This document shows positions 9,216 through 17,329 of a stretch of DNA of 49,817 nucleotides, piece after piece; the stretch's first letter is position 1; each line of letters begins with the position of its first letter. The notes beneath the pieces were generated by a model. It was not told where the DNA came from, did not search any database, and was given only the letters and a program-made list of their open reading frames with translations. Position numbers and translations under genes: made by a program. This DNA comes from Desulfosporosinus sp. OT. GTDB taxonomy: Bacteria; Bacillota; Desulfitobacteriia; Desulfitobacteriales; Desulfitobacteriaceae. The stretch covers positions 1-49,817 of the forward strand of contig NZ_AGAF01000244.1 of NCBI RefSeq assembly GCF_000224515.1, in the 5' to 3' direction.

Positions 9216-9246
9216 AAGGCTGAAAACAGAATTGCTTCCAGCCTTA
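9216..9246 (-). terminator. Terminator, AACAAGGCTGG-family palindrome copy 4 (diverged)
   Basis: AAGGCTG and CCAGCCTT arms enclose a longer, imperfect stem. On the minus strand the hairpin is followed by TTTTACCATTTTTT, suiting termination of the HD hydrolase gene. Confidence 0.65.
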
Positions 9247-9275
9247 TGACACTGAGTCATACTTATTTAATTTAT

Positions 9276-9812
9276 CTACCCTGCTAATTTACTGAAGATA
9301 GTCAAAAACTCCTTTTCTACGCTCTTGAATTCTCTCTGTGAGAAATCATGCTCCATTGATTTGGATGGAGGTATGTCCAAAATACCTAGATCCATTAATA
9401 CTTCAAACTCAAAGTGCAGCAGTATATCATCAACCTCTTTAATCAACCGTTGTTCTTCCCGTGACAAATCGGCCAACCCAAATCGTTCATAAATTTTGCC
9501 TTGAAGCCTCTCTTCGATAACACAGTATTCAGACAGATTCCGCTTCACAGGTCTTGTAATATCTGATATATAGCTTTCACTTGCGTCATGCAAAAGACAA
9601 CCGAGTTGCACTCTTTCAGAATACCCTTGGTTTTTGGCCTCCTTATAGCAATTAATTGAGTGCTGAGCAACCGAGAAAAAATGATCGAAATGCCCATTAG
9701 CTCTTGTCATAAGTGACAAGGAGTGGGCAATATCTGCGATGTTTATATCAGCTTTCACTGGCTCCAATGGGTAAAACTTAATTTTAGAATACGTCAGTAT
9801 ATAATCAGACAT
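9276..9812 (-). CDS. HD-domain phosphohydrolase (YfbR-like)
   Basis: This 178-residue cytoplasmic protein has an HD metal-dependent phosphohydrolase domain, most like YfbR-type 5'-nucleotidases and phage-related HD proteins. The metal ligands are visible as FSVAQHSINC (first His), GCLLHDASESYISDI (HD pair, with Glu and Asp) and a later Asp in IKEVDDILLHFE. The N-terminal IADIAHSLSLMTRANGH is typical of this subgroup. It starts at the ATG at 9812 behind GAGGGTGCATA. Substrate is not determined. It is followed by palindrome copy 4 as terminator. Confidence 0.8.
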   Translation of the reverse strand: MSDYILTYSKIKFYPLEPVKADINIADIAHSLSLMTRANGHFDHFFSVAQHSINCYKEAKNQGYSERVQLGCLLHDASESYISDITRPVKRNLSEYCVIEERLQGKIYERFGLADLSREEQRLIKEVDDILLHFEFEVLMDLGILDIPPSKSMEHDFSQREFKSVEKEFLTIFSKLAG

Positions 9813-9889
9813 TATGCACCCTCATTTCTGTAACTTGGTTAAAGGACCCCTTCCTTACCATTCGGTAAAATCCAAGCGATTCCTTCTAT

Positions 9890-10678
9890 TCACCAATCGA
9901 AAATCAGGGATTTGACCACCGCAAAATACTCTCTCAAATAGACATTAGGCACGATATACCATGGGGTAGGGGATGGAATACCCACCGGGCTTAATCCATT
10001 GCGCTGAGCCAACATTTTCGAGCGGAAGAGATGAAAGTCATTCGTAATCACAGCAACCCTTGCCAGGTTTTGAAAGTTCGATTGTCGGATTAATATCTCT
10101 TTACTAAATCGGAAGTTCTCCATCGTGCTTGTAGATTGATCTTCTTTAAGGATACGTTCGTCTGAAATCCCATGATCCACCAAGAAACGCCTCATTCCCT
10201 CAGCCTCAGAGATCTTCTCTCCAGGACCTTGCCCTCCCGAAAGAACAACCTGGACCTGGGGGTGGCTCTCCAAGAATTCTAGCCCTTTTTGCATTCTCTC
10301 CCAAAGTGTCCACGAAAGTTGTTCGCCATTCAGGCCCGCCCCTAAGATAATCAGATAATTCACCTCAACAACAGGGTCGGGGCGAGAATCTCTAATAATC
10401 GCCCCCTCGACCACCAGAAATGAAATTAATCCGATCAGGACTAAGGAAGTGACACACAGCCGAGTCTTTGAGAACCATGGTCTTGTGATTCCTAACGATA
10501 TAATTTTCTGGAAGAAAGATTTGCTTAATACCAAAATGAGCAATAAACCTCCCCCGGTCCCTGGTAAAATAGTTCCCAGATTAACTCCTCCATTAGATAA
10601 AAGGAGTAATACTGTATCTATAATTCCGACAATACCTAAACAAAAAAGGAGCCCTCTCAAGATCTGCTTGATTTTCAT
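9890..10678 (-). CDS. YdcF/ElyC-like DUF218 membrane protein
   Basis: This 262-residue protein has two or three N-terminal membrane spans (within residues 1-95) and a DUF218 domain facing outward. Domain motifs are LIILGAGLNGEQLSWTLWERM, VVLSGGQGPGEKISEAEGM, DQSTSTMENFRFS and AVITNDFHLFRSKMLAQR. Family members (YdcF, SanA, ElyC) are linked to envelope and peptidoglycan-precursor metabolism, and a lipid II flippase lies two genes away. I chose the ATG at 10678 because AGGAGGGG precedes it by four bases; the ATG at 10699 has no ribosome site. Confidence 0.82.
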   Translation of the reverse strand: MKIKQILRGLLFCLGIVGIIDTVLLLLSNGGVNLGTILPGTGGGLLLILVLSKSFFQKIISLGITRPWFSKTRLCVTSLVLIGLISFLVVEGAIIRDSRPDPVVEVNYLIILGAGLNGEQLSWTLWERMQKGLEFLESHPQVQVVLSGGQGPGEKISEAEGMRRFLVDHGISDERILKEDQSTSTMENFRFSKEILIRQSNFQNLARVAVITNDFHLFRSKMLAQRNGLSPVGIPSPTPWYIVPNVYLREYFAVVKSLIFDW

Positions 10679-10736
10679 ATAGCCCCTCCTAATAATCATC
10701 TTTGTTTGTTTTTTATTCTGACCAATGCATAACTGC

Positions 10737-11462
10737 TTAGGTTTTCCGACCTCTGAATATTGCTGTCCTCAATTCGTTAATATATTCTTGTTTCTCTGGC
10801 ATATCCGTTGCCCTCGCCTGGTCAATAGCTAATTCTATGTCATAAGGTACTTTAACAAGAGTTATCGCCAAGGGACCTTCATTTTTATCATCCAAATGTC
10901 CTTCAATGATCCCATAGGATGCCTGGGTTATGTCAAGGGGATTACCGACACTTCCAACATTAAAAAGAGTCTTGCCTGTAAAGCTATCTATATGAGCACC
11001 ATGAATGTCACCATAACCTACTACATCTGCCTCAAGTTTAAGAGTTGGAGTTGCTTCAAATAATTTCATCCGCTTACACTGTTCAGTTGAAAGGTAGACT
11101 CTATGCATTAGATCATTTGGGGAAGCATGACAAAGTCTTAATAACTTTCCACTGATATAAAATTCTATATAGACGGGTAACTCCTTCATATACTTTAGTC
11201 TCTCAACACCAAGTTTTTTCTGATGCCACCTTAAAACTTCATTGCCCTCTTGTTCTGTTAAATAATAATCCCAATTCCCTTTAATTACGACTTGGCAATA
11301 TTCTTTAATTGTATCGACTACCTCAGCTGAACTAGGACCTTTGCCCGCTAAGTCTCCGAGACAAAAAATTCTGTCAATACTTCTATTGGCGATATCTTCC
11401 AGTACAGCGTCTAAGGCAGGCATATTTCCATGAATATCCGATATTACTGCAATTCTCTCCAT
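10737..11462 (-). CDS. Metallophosphoesterase (calcineurin-like)
   Basis: This 241-residue cytoplasmic protein has a calcineurin-type phosphoesterase fold that binds two metals. Motifs in order are VISDIHGNMPALDAVLEDI, CLGDLAGKGP, IKGNWDYYL, LCHASPND and VGYGDIHGAHIDSF, then FNVGSVGNPLD. Two canonical positions differ: GNHD reads GNWD, and the usual GHTH reads GDIH. The GNPLD end matches YfcE-like members that act on phosphodiesters or phosphomonoesters. Start is the ATG six bases after GGAG. Substrate is unknown and the metal site may be altered. Confidence 0.85.
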   Translation of the reverse strand: MERIAVISDIHGNMPALDAVLEDIANRSIDRIFCLGDLAGKGPSSAEVVDTIKEYCQVVIKGNWDYYLTEQEGNEVLRWHQKKLGVERLKYMKELPVYIEFYISGKLLRLCHASPNDLMHRVYLSTEQCKRMKLFEATPTLKLEADVVGYGDIHGAHIDSFTGKTLFNVGSVGNPLDITQASYGIIEGHLDDKNEGPLAITLVKVPYDIELAIDQARATDMPEKQEYINELRTAIFRGRKT

Positions 11463-11626
11463 ACTGATCTCCTTATTATCCTTTAATTGACGGTAATTGC
11501 CTAGTAATGGGACTAAAACAACGTAAGCTGATGACCAGCGTAATCAATAACCTATCCAGCATAATTCTCTAAAACACACTATGTTCCTGCTTGTATAAAA
11601 ACAAATTTCATCTTCAAGCAATAATT

Positions 11627-11655
11627 AAGGTTAAAGTACAATTACTTCCAACCTT
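11627..11655. terminator. AACAAGGCTGG-family palindrome, copy 5 (AAGGTT variant)
   Basis: AAGGTT-A-AAGTA pairs with TACTT-CC-AACCTT. The C-to-T change in the left arm is matched by G-to-A in the right arm, so the stem is kept. It lies between the lysine-rich small ORF and the phosphoesterase gene, both minus strand. Confidence 0.65.
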
Positions 11656-11676
11656 GTTACTTGACTCTTAAAGATG

Positions 11677-11738
11677 CCTAATCAATTCCAAAAGGGCCTC
11701 GACTATAAAAATCGAAGCCCTTTTGGAAATTGATTAGG
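11677..11738. repeat. Long near-perfect inverted repeat (26/27-base arms)
   Basis: The arms 11677-11702 and 11712-11738 pair along their whole length with one bulge and one mismatch, around a 9-base loop. There is no T-tract on either strand, so it is not a standard terminator. It begins three bases after the stop of the 26-residue ORF. Confidence 0.85.
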
Positions 11739-11741
11739 ATA

Positions 11742-11822
11742 CTATTTAAATATTGGTGCGATAACTTTTTTCTCTGCCCGCTTTTTCTTTTTCTCTTTGT
11801 TCTTAGGACTTTTGTCTCCCAT
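11742..11822 (-). CDS. Small lysine-rich protein (26 aa)
   Basis: This 26-residue frame starts at the ATG at 11822 behind TTGGAGG. It reads MGDKSPKNKEKKKKRAEKK followed by VIAPIFK, so 11 of its 26 residues are Lys, many in one cluster. Similar tiny M-x-D-K-S-P-K-x-K-E-K-K-K proteins occur in many bacteria as uncharacterised conserved proteins; that is my recollection, not a search result. The strong ribosome site and the codon-level fit to that family support it. Function unknown; nucleic-acid or ribosome binding is a guess from charge. Confidence 0.65.
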   Translation of the reverse strand: MGDKSPKNKEKKKKRAEKKVIAPIFK

Positions 11823-11943
11823 ATTCAAATACCTCCAAGTTGTAAATTAATACAAGTATTCCATAAAATACATTAATCCATACTTATATTTAGCCCCACT
11901 ACAATAATTTACATGTCTTTAGATAATGTCTAAATTTTACCGC

Positions 11944-11973
11944 TTGCCAACTCCCTTCCTCTTGTGCTAGAAT
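11944..11973 (+). promoter_or_regulatory. Promoter of the S-box/metNIQ operon
   Basis: TTGCCA (11944-11949) and TAGAAT (11968-11973) are separated by 18 bases. They lie about 45 bases before the riboswitch. Confidence 0.65.
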
Positions 11974-12016
11974 ACACCCATCACAAGATTTAAGCACAAT
12001 AAAATTGCATAAAAAA

Positions 12017-12160
12017 CTCTTATTCAGAGTAGGTGGAGGGACTGGCCCGATGAAACCCGGCAACCGGCATTTATGCACGGTGCTAACTCCTGCAGAGAAA
12101 TCTGGGAGATAAGAGGAAAACCGAATGGTCACTCCGCGGGTTTTCTTCGCGGAGTTTTTT
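12017..12160 (+). ncRNA. SAM-I (S-box) riboswitch with terminator
   Basis: The aptamer spans 12017-12115, closed by CTCTTAT pairing with ATAAGAG. Class hallmarks are GGTGGAGGGACTGGCCC, GATGAAACCCGGCAACC and the later GGTGCTAACTCC. The terminator follows: ACTCCGCGGG / TTCGCGGAGT at 12131-12155, then TTTTTT. Bound S-adenosylmethionine should favour termination and shut off the methionine importer downstream. Confidence 0.95.
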
Positions 12161-12204
12161 GTTGTGTTTAAAAACGTGGAATCCCTATCAAAGGAGGTCC
12201 GCCC

Positions 12205-13230
12205 TTGATTCAAATCAAGCAATTAGTAAAAAAGTACTCGTCCCGTCAAGAGACCGTTATAGCTATTGACGATGTTTCTCTGCACATTTCTAAAGGTGCC
12301 ATATTCGGCATTATTGGATTAAGCGGTGCTGGAAAAAGCACGCTTGTGCGTTGCCTGAACCTTCTGGAAAAACCCACGAGCGGGCAGATCGTCATTGCTG
12401 GCCAAAATCTGACCACACTTTCAGGTAGAGCACTCCGTGAAGCACGCCAGAAGATCGGGATGATCTTCCAACACTTTTATCTTCTTCAATCACGATCTGT
12501 TGCCGAAAACATCGCCTTCCCCCTGGAGATATCTGGTCTTTCTAAGAAGGAAATCAAATTACGTGTTGAAGAATTGCTCCATCTTGTCGGTCTCCAAGAC
12601 AAAGCCGATGCTTATCCCTCCCAGTTAAGTGGTGGACAGAAGCAACGGGTTGGCATTGCGCGGGCGCTCGCCACGCAACCAGAGGTCCTCTTGTGTGATG
12701 AAGCTACCTCAGCGCTTGACCCTCAAACGACGCTTTCAATCTTAAACCTTCTTCGTGACATTAACCAAAAACTTGGCTTAACGATTGTCATGATTACGCA
12801 TGAAATGAAAGTGGTTAAAGAAATATGTACTCATGTTGCGGTGATTCATCAAGCGCGGATCGTTGAAAATGGCCCCGTCGAGTCAGTTTTTATTCAACCT
12901 CAATCGGATATCGCTAAAGAATTTATTGCTACTGTATTTCCCAGTGAACTCCCCTCAGACCTTTTAAAAGAATTTGCGACCCACCATGACTCAGAAATTA
13001 TTCGTATTCAGTTTCTCGGATCAAGAGCTTCCGACCCTATCATTACGGATTTACTGCGCACCTGCGAAGTCCGAGCGAATATCCTCTATGGAAGTATCGA
13101 CCATCTAAGATCCACGCTGTTTGGCACCCTTACTTTAGAACTTCAAGGTAACTCCGATCAGCTTAATGTGGCTCATCGCTATTTAGCATCTCGCGAATTA
13201 AAGGTGGAGGTGATACAACGTGCCCTTTGA
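12205..13230 (+). CDS. metN: Methionine ABC transporter ATP-binding protein
   Basis: This is the cytoplasmic ATPase of the MetNIQ D/L-methionine importer, 341 residues. Walker A is GLSGAGKST, the signature [15 protein letters not shown], Walker [13 protein letters not shown], and the switch His is in [11 protein letters not shown]-terminal NIL domain (about residues 265-341) provides feedback inhibition by methionine in the family. The start is TTG at 12205, eight bases after AAAGGAGGT. It sits directly behind the SAM riboswitch and overlaps metI by 11 bases. Confidence 0.97.
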   Translation: MIQIKQLVKKYSSRQETVIAIDDVSLHISKGAIFGIIGLSGAGKSTLVRCLNLLEKPTSGQIVIAGQNLTTLSGRALREARQKIGMIFQHFYLLQSRSVAENIAFPLEISGLSKKEIKLRVEELLHLVGLQDKADAYPSQLSGGQKQRVGIARALATQPEVLLCDEATSALDPQTTLSILNLLRDINQKLGLTIVMITHEMKVVKEICTHVAVIHQARIVENGPVESVFIQPQSDIAKEFIATVFPSELPSDLLKEFATHHDSEIIRIQFLGSRASDPIITDLLRTCEVRANILYGSIDHLRSTLFGTLTLELQGNSDQLNVAHRYLASRELKVEVIQRAL

Positions 13231-13906
13231 GCCCGCCCTATTCCTCCAAGCCTCATTTTGGAGTGATTTATCCCAGCTTGTCTCCCCAGCAGTCGGTGAA
13301 ACCCTGTACATGGTGATTGTTTCTACGATACTCGCCTACCTTATAGGCCTCCCCTTAGGGGTTGTCTTAGTAGTAACCTCTCCCGGACACATATTACCTA
13401 ACCCATGGGTCGAGCGTACTTTAGGAACCCTTATCAATATCTTACGATCCGCTCCGTTTATTATCCTCTTAGTGGCATTCATCCCGTTTACCAGGGCGCT
13501 TGTCGGCACGTCCATTGGCACAACTGCTGCCATTGTCCCTCTCGTCATCTCTGCCGCTCCTTTTGTGGCGCGAGTTGTGGAAAGTTCCCTCAAGGAGGTC
13601 CCCTACGGTGTCATTGAGGCAGCTTTATCTATGGGAGCATCCCCCCTACAAATTATTCAGAAAGTTCTTCTCCCCGAAGCAAAGGCATCTCTTATTCTTG
13701 GAGTCGCCATCACTACGATTAGTGTCATAGGGTATACTGCCATGGCCGGTGCGGTTGGTGGAGGGGGATTAGGGGATCTAGCCATTCAATATGGCTACAA
13801 CCGTTTCCGAACCGATATAATGATTGTTACCGTTGTCATTTTAGTGGTAATCGTTCAGGGTTTACAGTCCCTGGGGACTGCATTAGCACGCAAGCTTTCC
13901 CATTAG
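13220..13906 (+). CDS. metI: Methionine ABC transporter permease
   Basis: This 228-residue inner-membrane permease of the MetNIQ importer has about five spans and the EAA coupling loop VIEAALSMGASPLQIIQKVLLPEA, which docks on MetN. Other family segments are ILRSAPFIILLVAFIP near residue 75 and the C-terminal GGGGLGDLAIQYGYNRF. It starts at a GTG (13220) inside the end of metN, after GGTGGAGGTG, which suggests translational coupling. Length is normal for the family. Confidence 0.96.
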   Translation: MPFEPALFLQASFWSDLSQLVSPAVGETLYMVIVSTILAYLIGLPLGVVLVVTSPGHILPNPWVERTLGTLINILRSAPFIILLVAFIPFTRALVGTSIGTTAAIVPLVISAAPFVARVVESSLKEVPYGVIEAALSMGASPLQIIQKVLLPEAKASLILGVAITTISVIGYTAMAGAVGGGGLGDLAIQYGYNRFRTDIMIVTVVILVVIVQGLQSLGTALARKLSH

Positions 13907-14021
13907 TCTAAACTATCTATTTCAGTGCTCCATGCCATTGGCTCACCCTGCTATCGCCGCCTTAATGAGTAAGGTTTATAAATAGTATTCTCAAAGAATT
14001 AATTATTAGGGGGTAAAAATT

Positions 14022-14870
14022 ATGTTCAAACTCAAAAAAAACCGCTACTTAACGTCATCACTTGTTATCTTGGCTGTTCTCTCCCTTGGTCTTACTGGAT
14101 GCGGAACTTCCGCTGCCTCGAATGCAACTTCCGATACGCCTGCTAAGACAGTCCTCAAAGTCGGAGCAACTCCTGTGCCTCATGCTGAAATCCTTGAATA
14201 CATTAAACCAGAATTAGCTAAAGAAGGCGTTGAACTTAGAATCGTCAACTACACAGATTACGTCCGTCCGAACTTAGACTTAGACTCTGGAGATATTGAC
14301 GCCAACTTTTTTCAACATACCCCGTACCTGGATACCTTTAATAAGGACCATGACCTCAATCTGGTCCCCATTGCTAAAGTGCACATCGAACCTATGGGAA
14401 TCTACTCCAAGAAAATCACAAAAGTCGCAGACTTCAAAGCAGGAGATACCATCGCCATTCCTAACGATCCTTCCAACAGTGGTCGTGCCTTAGCCTTACT
14501 AGCCAAAGCCAGTCTGATCCAGTTGAAAGATGGGGTCGGGATCAAAGGAACCATTAATGACATTATAGATAATCCTAAACAACTGAAAATCACCCCTATC
14601 GATGCCCCTCAACTTCCCCGCGTTCTCCAAGATCCAAAAGTCATCGCAGCGGTCATTAATACGAACTATGCTCTCGAAGGCGGACTCAACCCTACTAAAG
14701 ATTCGCTCTTTACTGAGGACAAAGACTCTCCTTATGCAAATATTCTGGTCGTCAAAGACAGCCAGAAAAACGATTCCGCTTTGCAAAAGCTAGCAAAAGC
14801 TTTAACCTCTCTAAGCGTTAAAAAATTCATTGAAGATAAATATCAAGGCTCTATCGTTCCTGCATTCTAA
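14022..14870 (+). CDS. metQ: Methionine-binding lipoprotein
   Basis: This NlpA/MetQ-family substrate-binding protein of 282 residues delivers methionine to MetNI outside the membrane. A signal peptide with lipobox LTGC (Cys near residue 27) anchors it by lipid. The mature part shows VGATPVPHAEILEYIKPELAKEG, DANFFQHTPYLDTF and IAIPNDPSNSGRALALL, all typical of the family. Start is the ATG seven bases after AGGGGG. It is the third gene of the S-box operon, 115 bases after metI, and is followed by a bidirectional terminator at 15026. Confidence 0.96.
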   Translation: MFKLKKNRYLTSSLVILAVLSLGLTGCGTSAASNATSDTPAKTVLKVGATPVPHAEILEYIKPELAKEGVELRIVNYTDYVRPNLDLDSGDIDANFFQHTPYLDTFNKDHDLNLVPIAKVHIEPMGIYSKKITKVADFKAGDTIAIPNDPSNSGRALALLAKASLIQLKDGVGIKGTINDIIDNPKQLKITPIDAPQLPRVLQDPKVIAAVINTNYALEGGLNPTKDSLFTEDKDSPYANILVVKDSQKNDSALQKLAKALTSLSVKKFIEDKYQGSIVPAF

Positions 14871-14973
14871 AAAAATATATAGTGCATCGTCCATCCCTCA
14901 ATAAAGGCTGGCTTAGTACTCTTTTTCCAGTCGAACAATAATATCTAATAGCTATCACTAAACATGTGCCCTG

Positions 14974-14991
14974 CCCCTTGTTAACAAGGGG
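14974..14991. repeat. 18-bp perfect palindrome after metQ
   Basis: CCCCTTG-TTAA-CAAGGGG is a short perfect hairpin with no T-tract. It lies between the metQ stop and the main terminator, and may protect the 3' end or be incidental. Confidence 0.5.
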
Positions 14992-15025
14992 AGTTACCAC
15001 GAACTAATTACCATATATAACACTA

Positions 15026-15058
15026 ACAAGGCTGGAATATTATCTTCCAGCCTTGTTT
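15026..15058. terminator. Bidirectional terminator, AACAAGGCTGG-family copy 6
   Basis: AACAAGGCTGGAA (15026-15038) and TTCCAGCCTTGTT (15046-15058) form a perfect 13-bp stem, followed by TCTTCTCT on the plus strand. It separates the convergent metNIQ and aprB-like loci. Confidence 0.9.
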
Positions 15059-15172
15059 CTTCTCTAACTCTAAAGGTAATTTTTTTGAGGCTATCTTAAC
15101 CTCCCGCTCGTATTACATTGGCGTACCTGGATAGATAAACTCTGGCACTTCACACTTTATCCCTCAAGAAAA

Positions 15173-15210
15173 AGATCACCTTTCAGACTGGTTAAGGTTT
15201 TAGGTGGTCT
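15173..15210 (-). terminator. Terminator of the AprB-like operon
   Basis: On the minus strand AGACCACCT pairs with AGGTGATCT (8 of 9 bases) and is followed by TTTTTCTT. It lies just after the ferredoxin stop. Confidence 0.75.
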
Positions 15211-15224
15211 TGTTTGTTTGAGAT

Positions 15225-15530
15225 TTACTTATTGTAGGTTTTAACTAAAAATTGATCTACTTTCCCATTAATATCAATACATGTCCATTCAATTTGCTTA
15301 TCACCCATTTTCGGGATAAGCCTGGCAGGGTAATAGCCCAGTTGATAAGGAATTCTCGTTTCAAGTGCACCCCATTGACATGCTTTGACGCAGGCCATAC
15401 AATCCCAGCAATCTCTGGAAGAGCGGCAAAAGGCTTTTTTGTCTTCATTTAATTCCATCAAATCTCCTGGACATATTTCTTCACATTTTCCGCACCCTTT
15501 ACATTTATCTTGATATACTACTGGTGGCAT
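15225..15530 (-). CDS. AprB-like ferredoxin with two 4Fe-4S clusters, lacking the C-terminal tail
   Basis: This 101-residue protein has two cluster motifs: CKGCGKCEEICPGDLMEL and CWDCMACVKACQWGALETR. The sequence after them (PKMGDKQIEWTCIDINGKVDQF) matches the small beta-sheet region of the adenylylsulfate reductase beta subunit. True AprB proteins are about 150-165 residues with a long tail that wraps around AprA; this one stops where that tail would begin. It starts at the ATG behind AAAAGGAGG, 27 bases after the AprA-like gene. It presumably carries electrons to or from that flavoprotein. The alignment to AprB is from memory. Confidence 0.87.
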   Translation of the reverse strand: MPPVVYQDKCKGCGKCEEICPGDLMELNEDKKAFCRSSRDCWDCMACVKACQWGALETRIPYQLGYYPARLIPKMGDKQIEWTCIDINGKVDQFLVKTYNK

Positions 15531-15557
15531 ATCCTAATCCTCCTTTTCATTAGCTTT

Positions 15558-17309
15558 TTAGCGGTCTCCTGAAATAATTTGTTCATATGGACGAGTAAAC
15601 ATTTCCACTTCGCTCGTCTCGGGATTGTACCGAGAATTAACGAAGCAATCAAATTTTTCATCATTCTTATCGGGAAAATCTGTACGGGATTGCCAACCAG
15701 GCCATCTAGTTTCTTCTCGGTACATCAGATGGTGGACCAGTACCTCTGCCACGTCTAACCTGTCGATAATTTCATGGACTTCCATAAGTTCATGTAGATC
15801 TGAGGCGATAAGGTATTTAACCTGATTTTTCAAGATCTTAATATGACGCATAGCATATTGCAGACTCTCTTTGTTCATTCTAAAGAACTGGTGCACACCG
15901 CCAGCATATTCATCCATAAGTCTCTGGAGCCTTTCTTCCATTTCCCTGGGTTTTATACCATCTTGAACAACCTTGTTACGGAAACAGGCTTCAAAGATAC
16001 GTTCTTTTTCCTGGGCAACCTGCTCTTCGTTTAGCTTACCAGTCTCTACACTTGCCACATATTCCACGGCAGCTTTGGCTGAAAGCAATCCTTCTGCAGC
16101 ACAACCACCTACAAATTTATTAGGGGTACCTCCAGCTACATCACCGCAGGCATACAGTCCCGGCAAAGTAGTGGCCCTTTTAACGTCTACCCAATAACCG
16201 CTGGCTGTGTGACCACCCACAATATAAGGATCGGAGCCATAGATTTCAATAGGTTCTTGACTTATGTCCTGAGCCCGGCTTGCAAGGAATAGTACAAAGC
16301 TTGGGCGCTCATTCAGGTAATCATACTTCATATCCCTGATTTGATCTGGGGTCATGTGGGTGGTATCCACATAACAGGGGCCTCGTCCTTCACGCCATTC
16401 ATCCATCGGTAGGTTAGCCCGAATAAAGCGAGGAGCCTCATCTCCCCCCAGGTGAGCATAACGAGTCTGGAGAATTTGCTCTCCCTTGCAATTTACCATC
16501 GGTGTTTTATAACCCACTGAAATGGTATCAATGGGACCGTTGAAATCTTTAGTTCTCGTAGCACACCAGCGCATTTCAAAAGTCGTCATTTCTGCGCCTT
16601 TTCGAATTCCCATTGCATAGCCGGTTCCAACATTAAAAGGGGAATACCAGAGCTGATGGTGACTGTCGTTGCCATCGTTTTGATATGGTTTATAGAGACC
16701 TGCTGAACCTCCAGTGGCGATCAAGGTTGCCTTGGCCCGAATAATGTATACCTTACCATCTCGGACTCCAAACCCAATGGCGCCGATAACCTTATTTTCA
16801 TCCATCAAATAATTGGTAGCTACAACCCTGTTAATAATTTCACAGCCAGACTCTCGAGTCTTTTCTGCCAAAATAATTTTCATTTCTGACCCACTAATGG
16901 TAATATCCCATTTACCCCGGGTTTTGTACTCCTCACCGTCTTCTTCATATTTAATGGGCATACCCCACTCTTCCCACTCTTCAATTGGCTTATTTAAGAC
17001 TTCGGCCATTGAAATAGTGAGATCCTCCCTTAGCAAACCACCTGCCTGGGAACGGCTCCAGCGGACAAAATCTTCAATTGTACGTCCTTTTTTTAGATAT
17101 GTGTTAATGGCGTCCATACCCCCGGCCAGGCAACCACTCCGATCAATATGGGCTTTTTCCATCAATGTAACTTTCAACTCAGGGTTTAAGCGCTTTGCTT
17201 CGATTGCAGCAAAGCACCCAGCATTTCCTGCTCCAATAATTAATATATCTGTCTCAATTCGAACTTCTTCTATCTGATCAACAGCATTGGGCAAACTAGC
17301 TCTTGACAT
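15558..17309 (-). CDS. AprA-like FAD-dependent oxidoreductase
   Basis: This 583-residue protein belongs to the fumarate reductase/AprA flavoprotein family and is closest to adenylylsulfate reductase alpha subunits. It has the FAD-binding GAGNAGCFAAIEAKR near residue 25, AHIDRSGCLAGGMDAINTY, EEWGMPI, and GKWDITISG. LWYSPFNVGTGYAMG holds the Trp position, RWCATRTKDFNGPID the Arg position, and GGHTASGYWVD the His position, all corresponding to the AprA active site. It is shorter than typical AprA (about 610-660 residues). I chose the ATG at 17309, nine bases after AAGGAGGAG; the upstream ATG has no ribosome site. It lies between a tailless AprB and an SLC13 permease. Whether it acts on APS/sulfite or a different substrate is open. 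Confidence 0.85.
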   Translation of the reverse strand: MSRASLPNAVDQIEEVRIETDILIIGAGNAGCFAAIEAKRLNPELKVTLMEKAHIDRSGCLAGGMDAINTYLKKGRTIEDFVRWSRSQAGGLLREDLTISMAEVLNKPIEEWEEWGMPIKYEEDGEEYKTRGKWDITISGSEMKIILAEKTRESGCEIINRVVATNYLMDENKVIGAIGFGVRDGKVYIIRAKATLIATGGSAGLYKPYQNDGNDSHHQLWYSPFNVGTGYAMGIRKGAEMTTFEMRWCATRTKDFNGPIDTISVGYKTPMVNCKGEQILQTRYAHLGGDEAPRFIRANLPMDEWREGRGPCYVDTTHMTPDQIRDMKYDYLNERPSFVLFLASRAQDISQEPIEIYGSDPYIVGGHTASGYWVDVKRATTLPGLYACGDVAGGTPNKFVGGCAAEGLLSAKAAVEYVASVETGKLNEEQVAQEKERIFEACFRNKVVQDGIKPREMEERLQRLMDEYAGGVHQFFRMNKESLQYAMRHIKILKNQVKYLIASDLHELMEVHEIIDRLDVAEVLVHHLMYREETRWPGWQSRTDFPDKNDEKFDCFVNSRYNPETSEVEMFTRPYEQIISGDR

Positions 17310-17329
17310 CTTGAACTCCTCCTTCTTTT

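Noticed and set aside
11899-12222. 107-codon minus-strand ORF across the SAM riboswitch
   Set aside because: It is antisense to a clear S-box RNA and the metN start, with no protein-like features.
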